From Brasenia schreberi (Eukaryota; Streptophyta; Magnoliopsida; Nymphaeales; Cabombaceae): DNA of 64,000 nt. Shown in pieces: positions 11,746-22,746 of the stretch. The stretch's first letter is position 1. Every line of letters starts with the position of its first letter. Location of the stretch: the NCBI GenBank assembly GCA_036023115.1, contig JAYKKT010000089.1, positions 19,897,001 to 19,961,000 on the forward strand. Reading direction: 5' to 3'. The notes under the pieces are model-generated. The model searched no databases. It was not told the origin of the DNA and saw nothing but the letters and a program-made list of their open reading frames with translations. The translations under genes were made by a program, and so were the position numbers.

Positions 11746-12369
11746 GCTCATATACATAATCTATATACATATTTCCCTTCGGTTATTTCCCTTCGGTTAT
11801 TTCCCTTCGGTCATTTCCCTTCGGTTATTTCCCTTCTGTTATTTCCCCTTCAGTATTGTCTTTACATTTCGGGTTTTCCCTTTGGAGTAGCGTGAGTTTG
11901 CATTGCATCTACGCCATACCACGAGGTAGGACGCATATTGCATCAAAGCAAGCCCCGCTCGAATTCGCCCATGTAGTGGAGTGTTCATAACACACAAACT
12001 AGGTGGCCCGAAGAGGGATAAAAGAAAAGACTTAGGCACGTGCAAATCCACGTGATCTAAAATACGCAATCGCATCCTAAAGACCCGAAATAGACACCTC
12101 GAACCGCTTCGTAGACTTTCTCTCCAAAAAACTCGATTTTTGCAAAGCGTACAGACTGACCCTTGCGCATCGATGCAAGAAGGTCTGCGACGACAAGAGC
12201 TTACTTGCTCACAGTCGCCACGTTTAGAAGTCAATGTTAAAAATATCTTCGCTAGCTTAAGTAAGCTAGTTGGCACGCCCTATTTGTATACATAGGCCTT
12301 AGACACACGAGAAGATCCACTCCAAGCCCCGAAAGAGGCGAAGAGGCGGGGATTTTTCGCGAGTCTACA

Positions 12370-13070
12370 GGGCCCATATATATATAGTTGTATTTTCCTT
12401 CCGCTATGTCTTTAAGATTTGGGTTTTAAGGTTCGACTGTGTGAGTAGTCTTTCCATATATACACGACACACACTTACACAATTGAGCCTTTCCGCTCTT
12501 AAGATATAGCCATATTTCCCTTTTGTAATTTCCCTTTTGCAATTTACATTACGCAATTTCCCTTAAGCATTGTCTTTCAATTTGGGTTTTCCCTTGGAGT
12601 TGTGTGAGTTTGCATTGCATATTCGCCATACCACGAGTTAGGACGCATATTGCATCAAAGCAAACCCCACACTCCCGTGCAAAAATTGCCCAACTTAGGT
12701 CATTTGCGCACACACCTAGTTGGCTTAAAATAGCACAAAATTAAAAGACAGGCACGTGCAAATCCCATGTGAAATAAAACTTGCAACCATACAAACAAAA
12801 ACCCAAACACTTAGTCTATTTTCAAAGAGGTTATTTGTTTAAAACGACTTTGCCAAGCGTACAGACTGACCCTTGCGCATCGGTGCAAGAAGGTCTGCGA
12901 CGAAAAGAGCTCACTTGCTCACAGTCACCCCAAAAGAGTCATATTTTAAAAACTTACTTCGCTAGCTTAAGTAAGCTAGTTGGCACGCCCTTGTTATAAA
13001 AACGACTTAGACATACAAAAAGGTTCACTTCAGGCCTAAGAACCAGGAGTGAAGATTTTCCGTGTCTACA
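12370..13070 (+). mobile_element. 3' part of the 5' LTR of element A
   Basis: This LTR piece ends with GTGTCTACA at 13070, directly before a primer binding site and gag. Its left part is cut off at 12369 by the U5 end of LTR Y. The first bases (GGGCCCATATAT) match the middle of the H LTR near 30626. It retains the U5 hairpin (12868-12895), the CTAGCTTAAGTAAGCTAG palindrome (12962-12979) and a PBS-like word just after it. If the X/Y unit is an insertion, the missing part of this LTR lies left of the window. Confidence 0.8.
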
Positions 13071-13074
13071 TATT

Positions 13075-13092
13075 TGGCACGCCCGGTGGGAC
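13075..13092 (+). other. Primer binding site of element A
   Basis: TGGCACGCCCGGTGGGAC starts four bases after the LTR end. It begins with TGG as required to pair with a tRNA CCA end. The acceptor-stem sequence could suit a tRNA-Arg, but I could not test this. Confidence 0.8.
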
Positions 13093-13210
13093 CTGGGCCT
13101 TGTGCAAAGTTAGTTCATATAGAAAAACCTCACGAAATTTTTTTAAAGAAAGTAGGTTTTAACTTTGTTTATTGCATTTCATATCTAGGATTTTTGAAAA
13201 ACATTGAAGC

Positions 13211-15068
13211 ATGTTGAGTCTAGGCTCCCAAGAGGTATCTAGCCATGGCTCATGCGCATCAAGTTCTCATTCTAGGAGGTTTTCGAAAAAACAAAACAAA
13301 CTAGAAGAGATTGAGGACTTGAGAAGGGATTTCGAGGCCAAGATCGCTGCTCTTAGCCAAGAGGCTGAAGCAGGTGATTCATGTTCGTCAAATGGTGAAC
13401 CAAAGGCCAAGAAAAAGTTTGAAAAAACTTGCAAACATAAAGAGACTTCCACAATGGAAGGCAACCAATACCACGAGTCCTTCACACACAAGGACTGTAA
13501 AGCCCTACAACAGTTACTGAGAGGGCAAAATAAAGAGAAAAGGAGTTACGCCCTATCTGATTTCTTGCCTGTGGACTATGAAACAGACAGTGACGATGAA
13601 ATACCGAACTTCCATTGGTATGATGGCATGGGAGATCCTAGGTCTCACTTGTAGCTTTTCTCTCGTCGAGCCCATAAGAAAAAGAAAGACTCGATGAAGT
13701 GGGTGTATTGGTTCCCTTTATCCCTCAAAGGCACAGTTGCCAAATGGCCGGCTTCCTACGACCTTAGCTAGTTCGCAACTTTTGAAGAGTTAGCTAACTG
13801 CTTTATATAGAGATTCTCGCATAACGTAGAAGTCACACCGACTTTAAACACCTTGAGGGATACAAAACAAGGTATGAACGAAGACGTACATACGTTTATC
13901 GTTCGTTGGAGGTCTCTCCTAGGACAAGTGCGAGAGCCAATATCCGAAGGATGCGCAGTCATGCTCATCCTGGATAATTTTAAAAATGAGTTGAAAACCC
14001 TTCTCTAGCTTCACGAAATCTCAACTTTCCATAAGTTGATAAAAAAAGCATTCCTTTTCGAAACAAATTTGAAAAAGGGATTTATGATCATCTATGGAAA
14101 GGAAGCGTGGTTTCGAAAACTCGCTTGGAGAAGCCCAACACTTATGGGCTACCCACCGTGGATAAAGGGGCAAGACCCCACAAAATCGCCAATGTTCGGG
14201 TGGATCCAAGCCCGGCAAGTGTTTCAAAAAGTTTTGAAAAAATAGAAAATAAAAGGGAGAAAAGTTTTCAAAAACCCTTTGAAAGACGGGAGTACACTCC
14301 GCTAGGGCAACCTGTATCGGAGGTCCTAGACTTCCTACTCGCCCAGGGTATGATTGAACTTCCCGAGATTCCCGAGGGAGTCACTTCAAAGGGGGGATTT
14401 TTAAACAAATTCTGCAAGTATCATCGGCTCAAAGGCCATGATACAAAGCGGTGTTTCTCCCTCTTGAATAAAATCAAGAACTTGATAGCAGAAGGCCGGC
14501 TCCAAGTCACTGTGGAACCTAAGCCTGCCCAAGCTATCTTCAAAGAACCCTTCCCCAAGCACGCAAGTACTAGTGGGAAGGGAAAAGATGTGTGTGCTCT
14601 CACGATTTTGAAGAGTCTAGCGCATGCATATGAGTCTGGTTTGTCTACTTGTGCATCTACTCTCATACTTTACAAAAAACCCACCCAAGTAGTCATTCGA
14701 GGACCACCAAGAGTTTCGTCCCCGGTTAAACCAATTTTAACAATTCAAGGTGCTCCAAATCTTTCCATTAGAGCCATGTTAAGTGCGAAACGTAGGTTGA
14801 TCGTGCGGGAGGTGACAAGATCCGGGAGGATCTACCAACCCCCACATCTGCAAAGTGCTAAAAAGGTGGTCAGTGTGCCTAACCCCTCAAAAGCATGTAT
14901 TCCTAGAGTTTCGCCGAAAGCGGACAAAGGAAATGTTGTGTTAAAGGTATATGATTTCGAAAACCAACTTTCAAAGATTCCTATCAACATGTCCATCCTA
15001 GAGCTAATACAAACTTCGCTTAGGCATAGACTCGTGTTAGAGAAAATTCTAGAAAGAGCAAAGGTTAG
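13211..15068 (+). pseudogene. Gag of element A, first part (decayed, interrupted by B)
   Basis: The ORF starts at ATG 13211, about 120 bp after the PBS. The N-terminal part has the KLEEIEDLRRDFEAK coiled coil and an acidic motif (DYETDSDDEIPNFH). The gag core follows (about 13650-14060), and then the knuckle C-x2-H-x4-H-x4-C near 14410-14455. Several stops break it: TAG at about 13652, 13768 and 13807 (CAG or CAA in other copies) and TAG near 14008. From 14107 the frame is open to the insertion. At 15064-15068 GTTAG is the target site of element B, and the protein continues at 26321. Gag would form the particle; this copy cannot. Confidence 0.85.
15064..15068. other. Target site duplication GTTAG (left copy), element B
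   Basis: The matching copy is at 26321-26325. Removing B together with one copy restores the gag-protease reading across the site. Confidence 0.92.
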
Positions 15069-16494
15069 TGTAGACACGGAAAATCCTCGACTCCTGGTTT
15101 CTTAGGCCTGGAATGAATCTTTTCGCAATCTACGTTCGCTTTTAGGGCGTGCCAGCTAGCTTACTCAAACTAGCGAAGTAGTTTTTAAATATCTAACTTT
15201 TGAAAGGCGATTGTAGGTAAGCGGGATCTTTTCGTCGCAGACCTTCTTGCACCGACGCGCAAGGGTCAGTCTGTACGCTTAGAGACTTCGTTTGAACAAG
15301 TTACACAAAAAATCGATTTTTGAATGATCAGGTGTTTGAAAACTTTGGAAATCATGGACTTGGCGAGTTTTTGATTTTACTGGGCTTGGGTGACCCTAAG
15401 TCTTTCAATTTTAATCACTTGGGCATGGAGTGTGTGCATCCAGTGGCCTAAGTTGGGCGTTTTGCATGATTTTGTTCGAGGTTTGTTCGATGCAGGTATG
15501 CAACCTAGCTCGAGTATGGCGTGTATGCAATGCAACTCACACAACTTGAATGTAAAACCCGAAATTTAAAGACTTAGCAGAAGGGAAAACCCAAATTAAA
15601 TGCAACTCACACGACTTGAATGTAAATTGCAGAAATTTAAATATATCTATATCTTAAGAGCAAAAAGGCTCAATGTGTGCTTGGGTGTTGTGTATAAATT
15701 GAAATGCAACACACGCAACTGAACCGTAAAATGCAGCAGAAGGGAGATATAGATATATATAAGAGCGAGAAGGCTCAATGTGAGTGAGTGCTTTGAGTGT
15801 ATAAACTGAAAGGCAACTCACGCAACTTGAATTTAAAACCCAGCTGAAAGGGAAATACGTATATATACGTAAGAGCGGAAAGGCTCAATGTGAGTGAGTG
15901 CTTGGAGTGTATAAAATGAAAGACAACTCACACGACTTGAACCTTAGAACCCAACTGAATGTATATAAATAGAGCTATATCCTATGGGCTGTTGAGGCCC
16001 GTTTGTGTGCAAAAGTGTGCAGATAAGAGCGGAAAGGCTCGAGTGTACGTGTGTGTGTTTTGCACATATATTACATCCGGGGGGAGACGATGCTCCGTTA
16101 TTACAACCCCATATGAATTTAATTGAATTTGGAATAATGTAGAGAGACCGAAGTTAAAACTTACAGGTGGTCTTCTCGGGGGTTCTCTCGACACTTGGAT
16201 CCATCTTCCTTGGTGCAGCTGCGAGATGACCTTGGACTTAGCTTGGGCTGGTTGTTGCCAAAGGGTAGGTTTTTAGGTTGGTCCTAGTTTAGATCTAGGT
16301 TAGGTTATAAGCTGTGAGGTGGTCGGCCAAAGGACTTGGCCGATTTATGTTTAGGTCTATGGGTCCTAGTTAGGTTAAGGTATGATAGAGTTTAGTCCTA
16401 ACTAGATTAGGTTTAGTGAGCTAGGTACCTTGGTTCGTCCAAGGTGGGTTAAGATGGTTCTAAGCAAGGCTCGGCCAGCACTTTGGTCGAGCTC

Positions 16495-16750
16495 TTGTTG
16501 GTTTAGGGGATCAAGTTTAGATAGGTTTCAAATGGGGTCTAAGGGAATGGCTCGACCAGCACTTGGCCGAGCTAGGTGGGGTTTAATGGGTCGAGTTTAG
16601 GTAGGTCTCAAGTGGGGTCTAAGGGAATGGCTCGGCCGAGCTAGGTGGGTTTTAATGGGTTGAGTTTAGGTAGGTCTCAAGTGGGGTCTAAGGGAATGGC
16701 TCGGCTAGCACTTGGCCGAGCTAGGTGGGTTTTAATGGGTTTAGTTTAGG
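16495..16750 (-). repeat. 70-80-bp tandem repeats in the B LTR
   Basis: AAGGGAATGG recurs at 16541, 16621 and 16690 within GGTCTAAGGGAATGGCTCG blocks. The right LTR has the same array at about 24200-24400. Confidence 0.75.
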
Positions 16751-16824
16751 TGGTTTAGAGGGTTAGGATAAAGAGGGGTTAAGGGTGATTAGGGACTAAC
16801 CTTAGGTTGCAGCCAAGCTAGGTG

Positions 16825-17006
16825 CAAGCTCCTTTCTTGCAGCCGCTTCCTCGCCATTTGCAAACCATCCACGCCCCAAGGTGCAGCCCACACTAAGCCC
16901 TTAGCCACAAGGCTCAAGCTCCATTCTTGCAGCCGCTTCCTCGCCATTTGCAAACCATCCATGCCCCAAGGTGCAGCCCACACTAAGCCCTTAGCCACAA
17001 GGCTCA
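16825..17006 (-). repeat. 90-bp tandem duplication present in only one B LTR
   Basis: TTCTTGCAGCCGCTTCC occurs at 16834 and 16924. The right LTR (about 24475-24565) has one unit only, so the duplication or loss came during or after insertion. Confidence 0.8.
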
Positions 17007-17047
17007 AGCCCACACTCAAAAAGGAAAGTCAAGCCACCATTCTTGAC

Positions 17048-17082
17048 TTACTTCCCTCTCTCTCTCTCTCTCTCTCTCTCCA
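17048..17082. repeat. (CT)n microsatellite
   Basis: Simple CT run just upstream of the promoter side of the B LTR. A longer allele is at 24607-24640 in the right LTR. Confidence 0.9.
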
Positions 17083-17142
17083 AAATCTCACGTGAAAGCC
17101 CTCCCACAAATTCACGCATAGGATTTTCCAAGCCCACTACCT

Positions 17143-17151
17143 CTATTTATA
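17143..17151 (-). promoter_or_regulatory. TATA box in the left B LTR
   Basis: Minus strand TATAAATAG within CTCTATAAATAGAGG, a classic plant TATA form. Same site at 24702 and in the D and K LTRs. Confidence 0.6.
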
Positions 17152-17907
17152 GAGGTTTTAATTGGATCTTGGATCTTGGGTCTTGGATTTGGGTCTGGCT
17201 ATCTCGGATATTTTGAGATCCAGATCCAGTCCAAATATTTATTTGGGTTTGGATCTCGGATCTTGGATATTTTGAGATCCAGATCCAATCCAAACACTAT
17301 TTAGATCTGGATCTTGATATTTTTGGGTCCAAACCCAATCCACACTTTTCTTCTGCTCCTTGGTTTTCTAGTCCTTTCTGGTGCTTTTCACCATTGGTTT
17401 CGAGCGGGCTTCGATTCATCGGAGGCCCAACTCTAGCCTGGGTCTTCCCCAAGTCTTTCTTCCAATCGGTGTTCTACTTTTCAGGACTTTTTCGGCATTC
17501 GTTTCGGTCCGTCGTTTTGGTTTTTGGCCGGTTCCTGTTGATATCGAACTTAGATTGCCGCACGGATTCCGTTCTTCATTCTGATGGGATGTATCTCAGA
17601 CTTCTGTCGACTTCCTCAGGTACTGGGCTTCCTTCTGCATTTCGGAGCTGCTTTGCGCTTTTTCTTTGACCCAAATTATATTTTTACCCTTCTGTCGGGT
17701 TTTTCTCCAAACGGGCTCTTTTTTCTTCCATTTTTGAACAGGAGGTGGCTTTTGAGACTCTGGGCTTGATTTCTCTTCTTGCTAGGGCTCTACTTTTGCC
17801 TTTTGTACCTGTTTTCACATTTTAAAATAGGTTGTCATTTTTGCTCAAACGAGCTTTTTGTGTTTTTGAGAGTTTTTGATTTTTTTGGAAAATTCAGGGT
17901 GTTTACA

Positions 17908-17925
17908 GATACCCCCCTTTGGCAA
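17908..17925 (-). other. Polypurine tract of element B
   Basis: Minus strand reads AAAGGGGGGTATC directly before TGTAAACACC. Confidence 0.75.
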
Positions 17926-20900
17926 TGGCGAAGAAGATAACACCCAATTTCGGTTTTCCTCTCAAATTTTCTCGAGAATACACCATTTTTATTTCGCAAA
18001 ACCCTGTTTTCTTTTACCACAGGTGGGGATTTTTAATAAAAGGGGACTTTTCCTAGGTTTCCCTATGTATGATCATGCATGGACGATTTTTTGGATGCAT
18101 GCATGAGAAAAACGTTTTTGTTTTTGGGGTTTTTAGCCCAAAGAGTGCCTTTTGAGGCAGGTTGCTCCGAGCAGGTTTTACCCATGTCTTCTAGACATTT
18201 TTGGGTTTTTGAGCTTTGGAGAGAGCCTTTTGAGGCTGTCTGCTCCAAGCAGGTTCTACCCTTGTCTTTTTGACATTCGTGGGTTTTTGTTTTTGAAAAT
18301 TTTATTTTTGAAAACGAACTCCTTTTAGCTTGTATCGAAAAGGACTTCCATTTTTCATACTTCCCTTCATTCGGGTTTCAATACCTGCTACTTGGTAGAG
18401 GTTTTTGGGTAGGAAAACTTGGAAAACATTTCAAAGTTCCATTTCCTACAAAACAGAGTCGAGTTCTCAAACAAAATGAAATCCAAATAAGCCGATTTTA
18501 TTCATACTTTAGGATTTTCGCAAATTTGAACCTTTTTCCTTGGGGATAAGCCGTAGGAATACGGGAAAGAGATACCACGGTCCCTTCTGAAGCGTCCCGT
18601 GGTTTTAGGCAAAGAGTCAAAAAATCGCTCTTTGAGCTTTGGCTTTTTATTTCTTTTTTTTTCATAGAGGGTCTCCCTTTGAGAGTATTTTTTCATTAAT
18701 CCCTCTTTTCTTTAAAGGAGAGCAGCTCTTTGGAGGAGTTTTTGTATTCCCTGTTTATGAAGGGAAGACCTCTTTGGGAGGAGTGTTTTTATATCTCCTT
18801 TTTCTTTTGAAACGAGAAGACCTCTTTCGGAGGAGTTTTTGTATTCCCTGTTTATGAAGGGAAGACCACTTTCGGAGGAGTTTTTGTATTCTCGATTTTT
18901 CTTTCTTTTGAACACAGCCAATTTTCCTTTTTGGAGAGAAAGTAGAATGGGGAAGGCTTATCCCTTTGGTTACTCGATTCAAACGAGATCGTCCTATTTC
19001 TTAATAGCATCTGCTATTTGAAAATATTTTGATATTTTGAACAACGCTTAATCTTGTAAGCCAGGGTTCTTTGAAATATCGCCAATTTGTTTTTGGAAGA
19101 CTCTACCTTTTGAAAAGTATAAATTCCTCCATTCAGGGTTATATAATCAACTTTGATCCTTCTTTCAAGAAGTTTCAAAGGAGTTCGATTTTTCAAAATC
19201 TTTTCGAAAAAGGAATTTAACATAAACCCTTATGAATATTCGAGCATTTTTCAGGTTTTGCTAATTTCTACCCACAATATCAACAGATTTTTCGAATTTT
19301 CTGTTGCCCCTTTTGAAGACATGGGGACATTCCTACTCAGGTTTGCCAACCTCTTAGGCTTTCTTCGTGGTGATATGATATGAATATGATGCATGCTATG
19401 CACTCCATGTGATTCAAAATGGAAATACACGATTTTATGCAAGAGTGAACATATGAAATGTATCTCACAAGTCAAGAAGGAGATGCATTCTATGAAATTC
19501 ATTTCTTCATGGAAGGTGTCTAGGGGCTATATTTAAAAATGCCCCTAGCTTGAGGGAAATTTCGCATGGCCACATGGTGAAGGGCCATGGCTTTTCAAAA
19601 GACTTTTTTGGATGGACGATGGTTTTTCTAACATGATCATGCTATTTTTTTTATTTTGTTTGCTCAAGGATGGAAACATAACCAGCCCTAAGTGATCGTC
19701 ATGGCCATCAGGTTTCGATTTTGACATGGTCTCCCTATTTCATCGTGAGATTCATGTTCTTATCCTAACACAATCAAGGTTTTAACCAGCAGTTGAAAAT
19801 CTTTCTTATCAAAGTCATATGTAGGGTCAAATTTTTCGAAATCTTGATCCTTTTTGAGAAAGCAGTTTTGGGAAATCCTCCCTTTGTGTATGAAGATGGT
19901 TTTATACCCACCCTTTTGATATGTTTTCCATACTTGGTTTTTGTCAAGCAGGGTTTTTGGAATTCATTTTGAAAATTCGTGCCTTCATGGGGCATTTGAT
20001 CAAGTATGGGGAATGTGTCTCACAGAGGCACTTCAGCCACACGATACAGGGCTTGTCCCTTAATTGAGTCTTGAGTTTTGAAACTCATACTCTGTTGAAA
20101 GGGGCTGCCATTTTGCCTACCTATTTAAGATAGGTTTTTCAAATGAGTGCTTTAATGAATCATTCCCCTTTCCATGGGAGATGATGTCTCGAATTTTTAG
20201 GGCCTATAGCAAGGCCAAGCATGATTTTTATTTTGGCTTAGTGATTCCTTTCACATGCCAAAAGAGTTTTCGAAATGTATGGCACATTTAGTATGAAGAA
20301 CATCTTCATTTGATCAAGTCAAGCAGACAATGCATGAATTGCAATGTATGGAAGGTTTTTATCAAAAAGAATTTTGAAAAGGCTTTTGTGAAATGCTAAC
20401 CCTTTTTCGAGATTTTCATTTCTTTTGAAATTTGCCTTGAAGGTGTTGGATTTGATTCGTATGGAGACCTGTCTACGAAGGCTCGATACTTAGGGGGTCG
20501 ACTTTCATTGCTCCTTTGGTTTTTCAAAACCCTGAATTCGAGTTCTTAGGATGATGTCTAGACTCGATGCACATGTATGATTTCAAGATGTGATGCATGA
20601 TGCTTATGCATACACTATGGGTCAGGCTTATTTCTAAAAATCCCCAATCTTTGCATAAGTCAAGGATCTTGCGAATTTCAGGAAGTTCGGAGGTTTTTAT
20701 TCCTCCTGGCTTTGGTGATTCTCGAGCTTTTCATTTTGAAAAAGCTCTAGACAAAAGGGTGTTCAAGATCAACTTTTTGGTTTTGGGGAGTTATATACAA
20801 TTTTCGAAAAGCATTTTTACAATTTTCGAAAATGGACTTTGTACATGGCCAAAAGTTTTAAAATAAATATCTTTCATTTTTCCAAATGTTTTTGAGATTT

Positions 20901-21060
20901 TGTTTTGGGTTTTCAATTTTTTCGATTTTTGGCAAATATCTGATTTTTTTTTTTTGGCTTTTTCAAAAGGAGGGATCTGCCCATGAACCTACAAAGAAAA
21001 CATTCATGAATCAGACTCTAATCAATAGGTCTAAGACATGGGTTTTGGGTTTTAGAGGTT
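17926..21060 (-). pseudogene. Decayed pol and 3' UTR of element B
   Basis: No long frame remains, but short stretches match the pol of element X in the expected minus-strand order. Pre-RT remnants lie at about 20650-20760. The end of RT (reverse of EVDPSKCRAII) is at 20455-20525, RNase H at 20020-20420 and integrase near the SPWPFTI site at 19545-19600. The distance from pre-RT to the RT end is about 0.1 kb instead of 0.8 kb, so the RT core with YVDD is gone. The 3' UTR keeps the ACCACGG/CCGTGGT inverted repeat at about 18573-18602. Element D shares this same decayed structure, so the decay predates the spread of the family. Confidence 0.75.
18721..18895 (-). repeat. Short tandem repeats in the B 3' UTR
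   Basis: Three to four imperfect units of about 60 bp, each with CTTTCGGAGGAGTTTTTG and an AAGGGAAGACC block. Element D has the same array at 54391-54573. Confidence 0.75.
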
Positions 21061-22625
21061 CTACAGGGCACCCTTGACCCAGATAGTTTTAGGTGGCGGC
21101 TCTGGGGGTATGGGTGGGCTGTAGCCCAATCCATACTTTTGTCGATTGGCGTGAGGTAGGACAGGTTCAATCCTACCTTGGTTTTGGGTTCCCAGACCCT
21201 GGTAGTGTTTATATCCCATATTCAGAATCATGTTCCAAGACTTCTTGTTTTTCGAAAAGTTTTTGTATAAATCATGGTCTTGGAACAGGGAATCGTCCAT
21301 GTTAGGGATATATACCCTTTTGGATGTTGGGAGTTTGGATTCTGGGGTGATGGAAGACTTGGACTTCCATGCAACCCTGGTTTGGGAGTTTTGTTTCTCA
21401 AAGTAAACCGTGCTTGGTCCTTTGAGAAGTTTTGGATATTTTGGGATGTTTTTGTCTTCAAGGGAATCCGTGCTTGGTCCCTCGATAGACTTTGGATATT
21501 TTGGGGTGATGGAAGACTCGTGCTTCCATACAACCCTGAATTGGGAGATTTTGTCCTCAAGGAAAGCCATGCTTGGTTCCTTGAGGAACTTTGGATATTG
21601 CAGGGTGATGGAAGACTTGAGCTTCCACACAACCTGTATTTGGGAGAATTTTTCTTCGAGGGAAGACAAGCTTGCTCCCTCGAATTTTTTGACTTGCTCC
21701 CTAGGTTCAACTCGTGGTGCCCCTAGGGATGGATTTTTTTGTTTCAAAGCTCTAATCTTGGTTCCAGGGTACAAGACTAGGCTCGAAGAAGTGGGTTTTT
21801 CTATGGCAGGGTTATGAGTTCCTAAGATGTCGATGCATGCATTAGGGGTCTCCATGTCTACCATTTTTTGAACTTCTTTTTCTTTTTGTTTTTGAAATTC
21901 TTTTGGCTGGTGCGGGATATTTGGCGCACCTTGAAAATTCTCTAACTTAGGCATATTTCGTGGGTTTGTGTGTGCAGAGGGTTATCCAATGCATCTGACG
22001 ACCCTATATAAAGAAGAGAGTTTTGTGAAGGATGGGTTTCAGTCATACCTCTTTGTGGCTTGTCTACCTTTTCAGGGTGAGAGTAGGCCGTTTTCCCCTA
22101 GTAACTCTATTTTGAGCCCCCGGGGTTTCACGAGGCGTTCCTTTTCGAAACCTACCTGTTTTTCACTCTCGTCTCTTTGTGGGGTGTGGATTTTGTTTTC
22201 CACTTTGTGTGTGTGCCTAGACTTAGGAATTGCACTTGATTTTTTGAAAATTCAAAGTTTGATTTTTCAAATTTTTTGTCTTTTTGAAAGTTTTCAAGAT
22301 TTTTTTGATTTTTTCAAACAAAAACAACTTTTTTCGAATTTTCTTTGAAATTTTCAAATTTTGGATTTGTGGGAGTGGAAGTCTCGCCCTTTTCTAGGGT
22401 TTGGCCTTTTACCTTAATTCCTTCGTCGATTTTGAAATTGGTTTTCTTTTCACAATTTTTGTGCGCCCAAGAAGAGTTGCTACGGGATTTATGGGTTTTA
22501 AGCTCCTCGCTTAAAACTTCCATTCTTTTGAAAATCGCCCGTATATCAGCTAGCGTTTCTCATTCTTTGGCTATTTTGAAAACCTCTTTTGATTTACTCG
22601 ATGAGGATTTTGGTTTTCGATCCAT
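21061..22625 (-). pseudogene. Coiled-coil/G-patch ORF of element B (broken)
   Basis: This is the counterpart of the intact 468-codon ORF of element D. The start Met is at 22625, 100 bp after the PBS. The frame breaks between about 22310 and 21954 and is then open for 297 codons to the stop at 21061. The middle holds four imperfect repeats of about 30-35 residues with (S)FRVVWK and SSITP cores. The C-terminus has MDDSLFQDHDLY followed by the G-patch-like segment (SWNMILNMGY, TQNQG, YGLGY). No gag core, knuckle, protease or RT motif is present. A role in RNA binding or packaging is possible but only inferred. Confidence 0.75.
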
Positions 22626-22724
22626 TTTCTACAACTTTTCCAAGTATGCACGACTTTTGGAAAACACCTTTTTTTCGAAAATTTTGAGTGTAACTTGTTT
22701 GTTTGAAATCAATTTAAGTCCCGA

Positions 22725-22742
22725 GTCCCCCCAGGCGTGCCA
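22725..22742 (-). other. Primer binding site of element B
   Basis: Minus strand begins TGGCACGCCTGGGGGGAC, four bases after the 5' LTR end at 22747. It differs from the A and H sites at a few positions. Confidence 0.75.
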
Positions 22743-22746
22743 AATC

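Larger units (their letters stand above)
9470..12369 (+). mobile_element. Truncated plus-strand LTR of element Y
   Basis: The start is missing: the first 15 bp match position 43225 of the complete LTR, then about 330 bp are deleted between two GTGG(A)CTTGG-like words, and homology is continuous from about 9485. It ends with GTCTACA at 12369, a proper U5 end. The next bases, GGGCCCATATAT, belong to a different LTR, that of element A. It contains a telomere-like tract (9790-10060), TATA-like site (10177), GTAAGT donors (10442 and 10889), the TTGTAATAACG module (10949-10990) and a 110-bp array (about 11105-11745). With 1-2590 it forms a large inverted repeat. Confidence 0.85.
15069..17907 (-). 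repeat. Left (3') LTR of element B
   Basis: 2839 bp, from TGTAGACAC to TGTTTACA on the plus strand. It contains the U5 hairpin (15240-15267), a hairpin array (about 15650-15960), the TTGTAATAACG-type module (about 16070-16112), 70-80-bp repeats (16495-16750), a 90-bp tandem duplication (about 16825-17006), a CT run (17048-17082) and a TATA box (17143-17151, minus). Confidence 0.9.

Noticed and set aside
12781..12999. Small frame in the A LTR
   Set aside because: Lies in conserved U5 sequence and includes the U5 stem-loop; not preserved as protein in other LTRs.
15650..15960. Regularly spaced hairpin repeats that resemble a CRISPR array
   Set aside because: They are tandem LTR repeats in plant DNA with near-identical whole units, not repeats with unique spacers.
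18063..18982. Several 60-75-codon frames in the B 3' UTR (and 53645-54710 in D)
   Set aside because: Overlap on both strands within T-rich and tandem-repeat sequence; frames differ between B and D.
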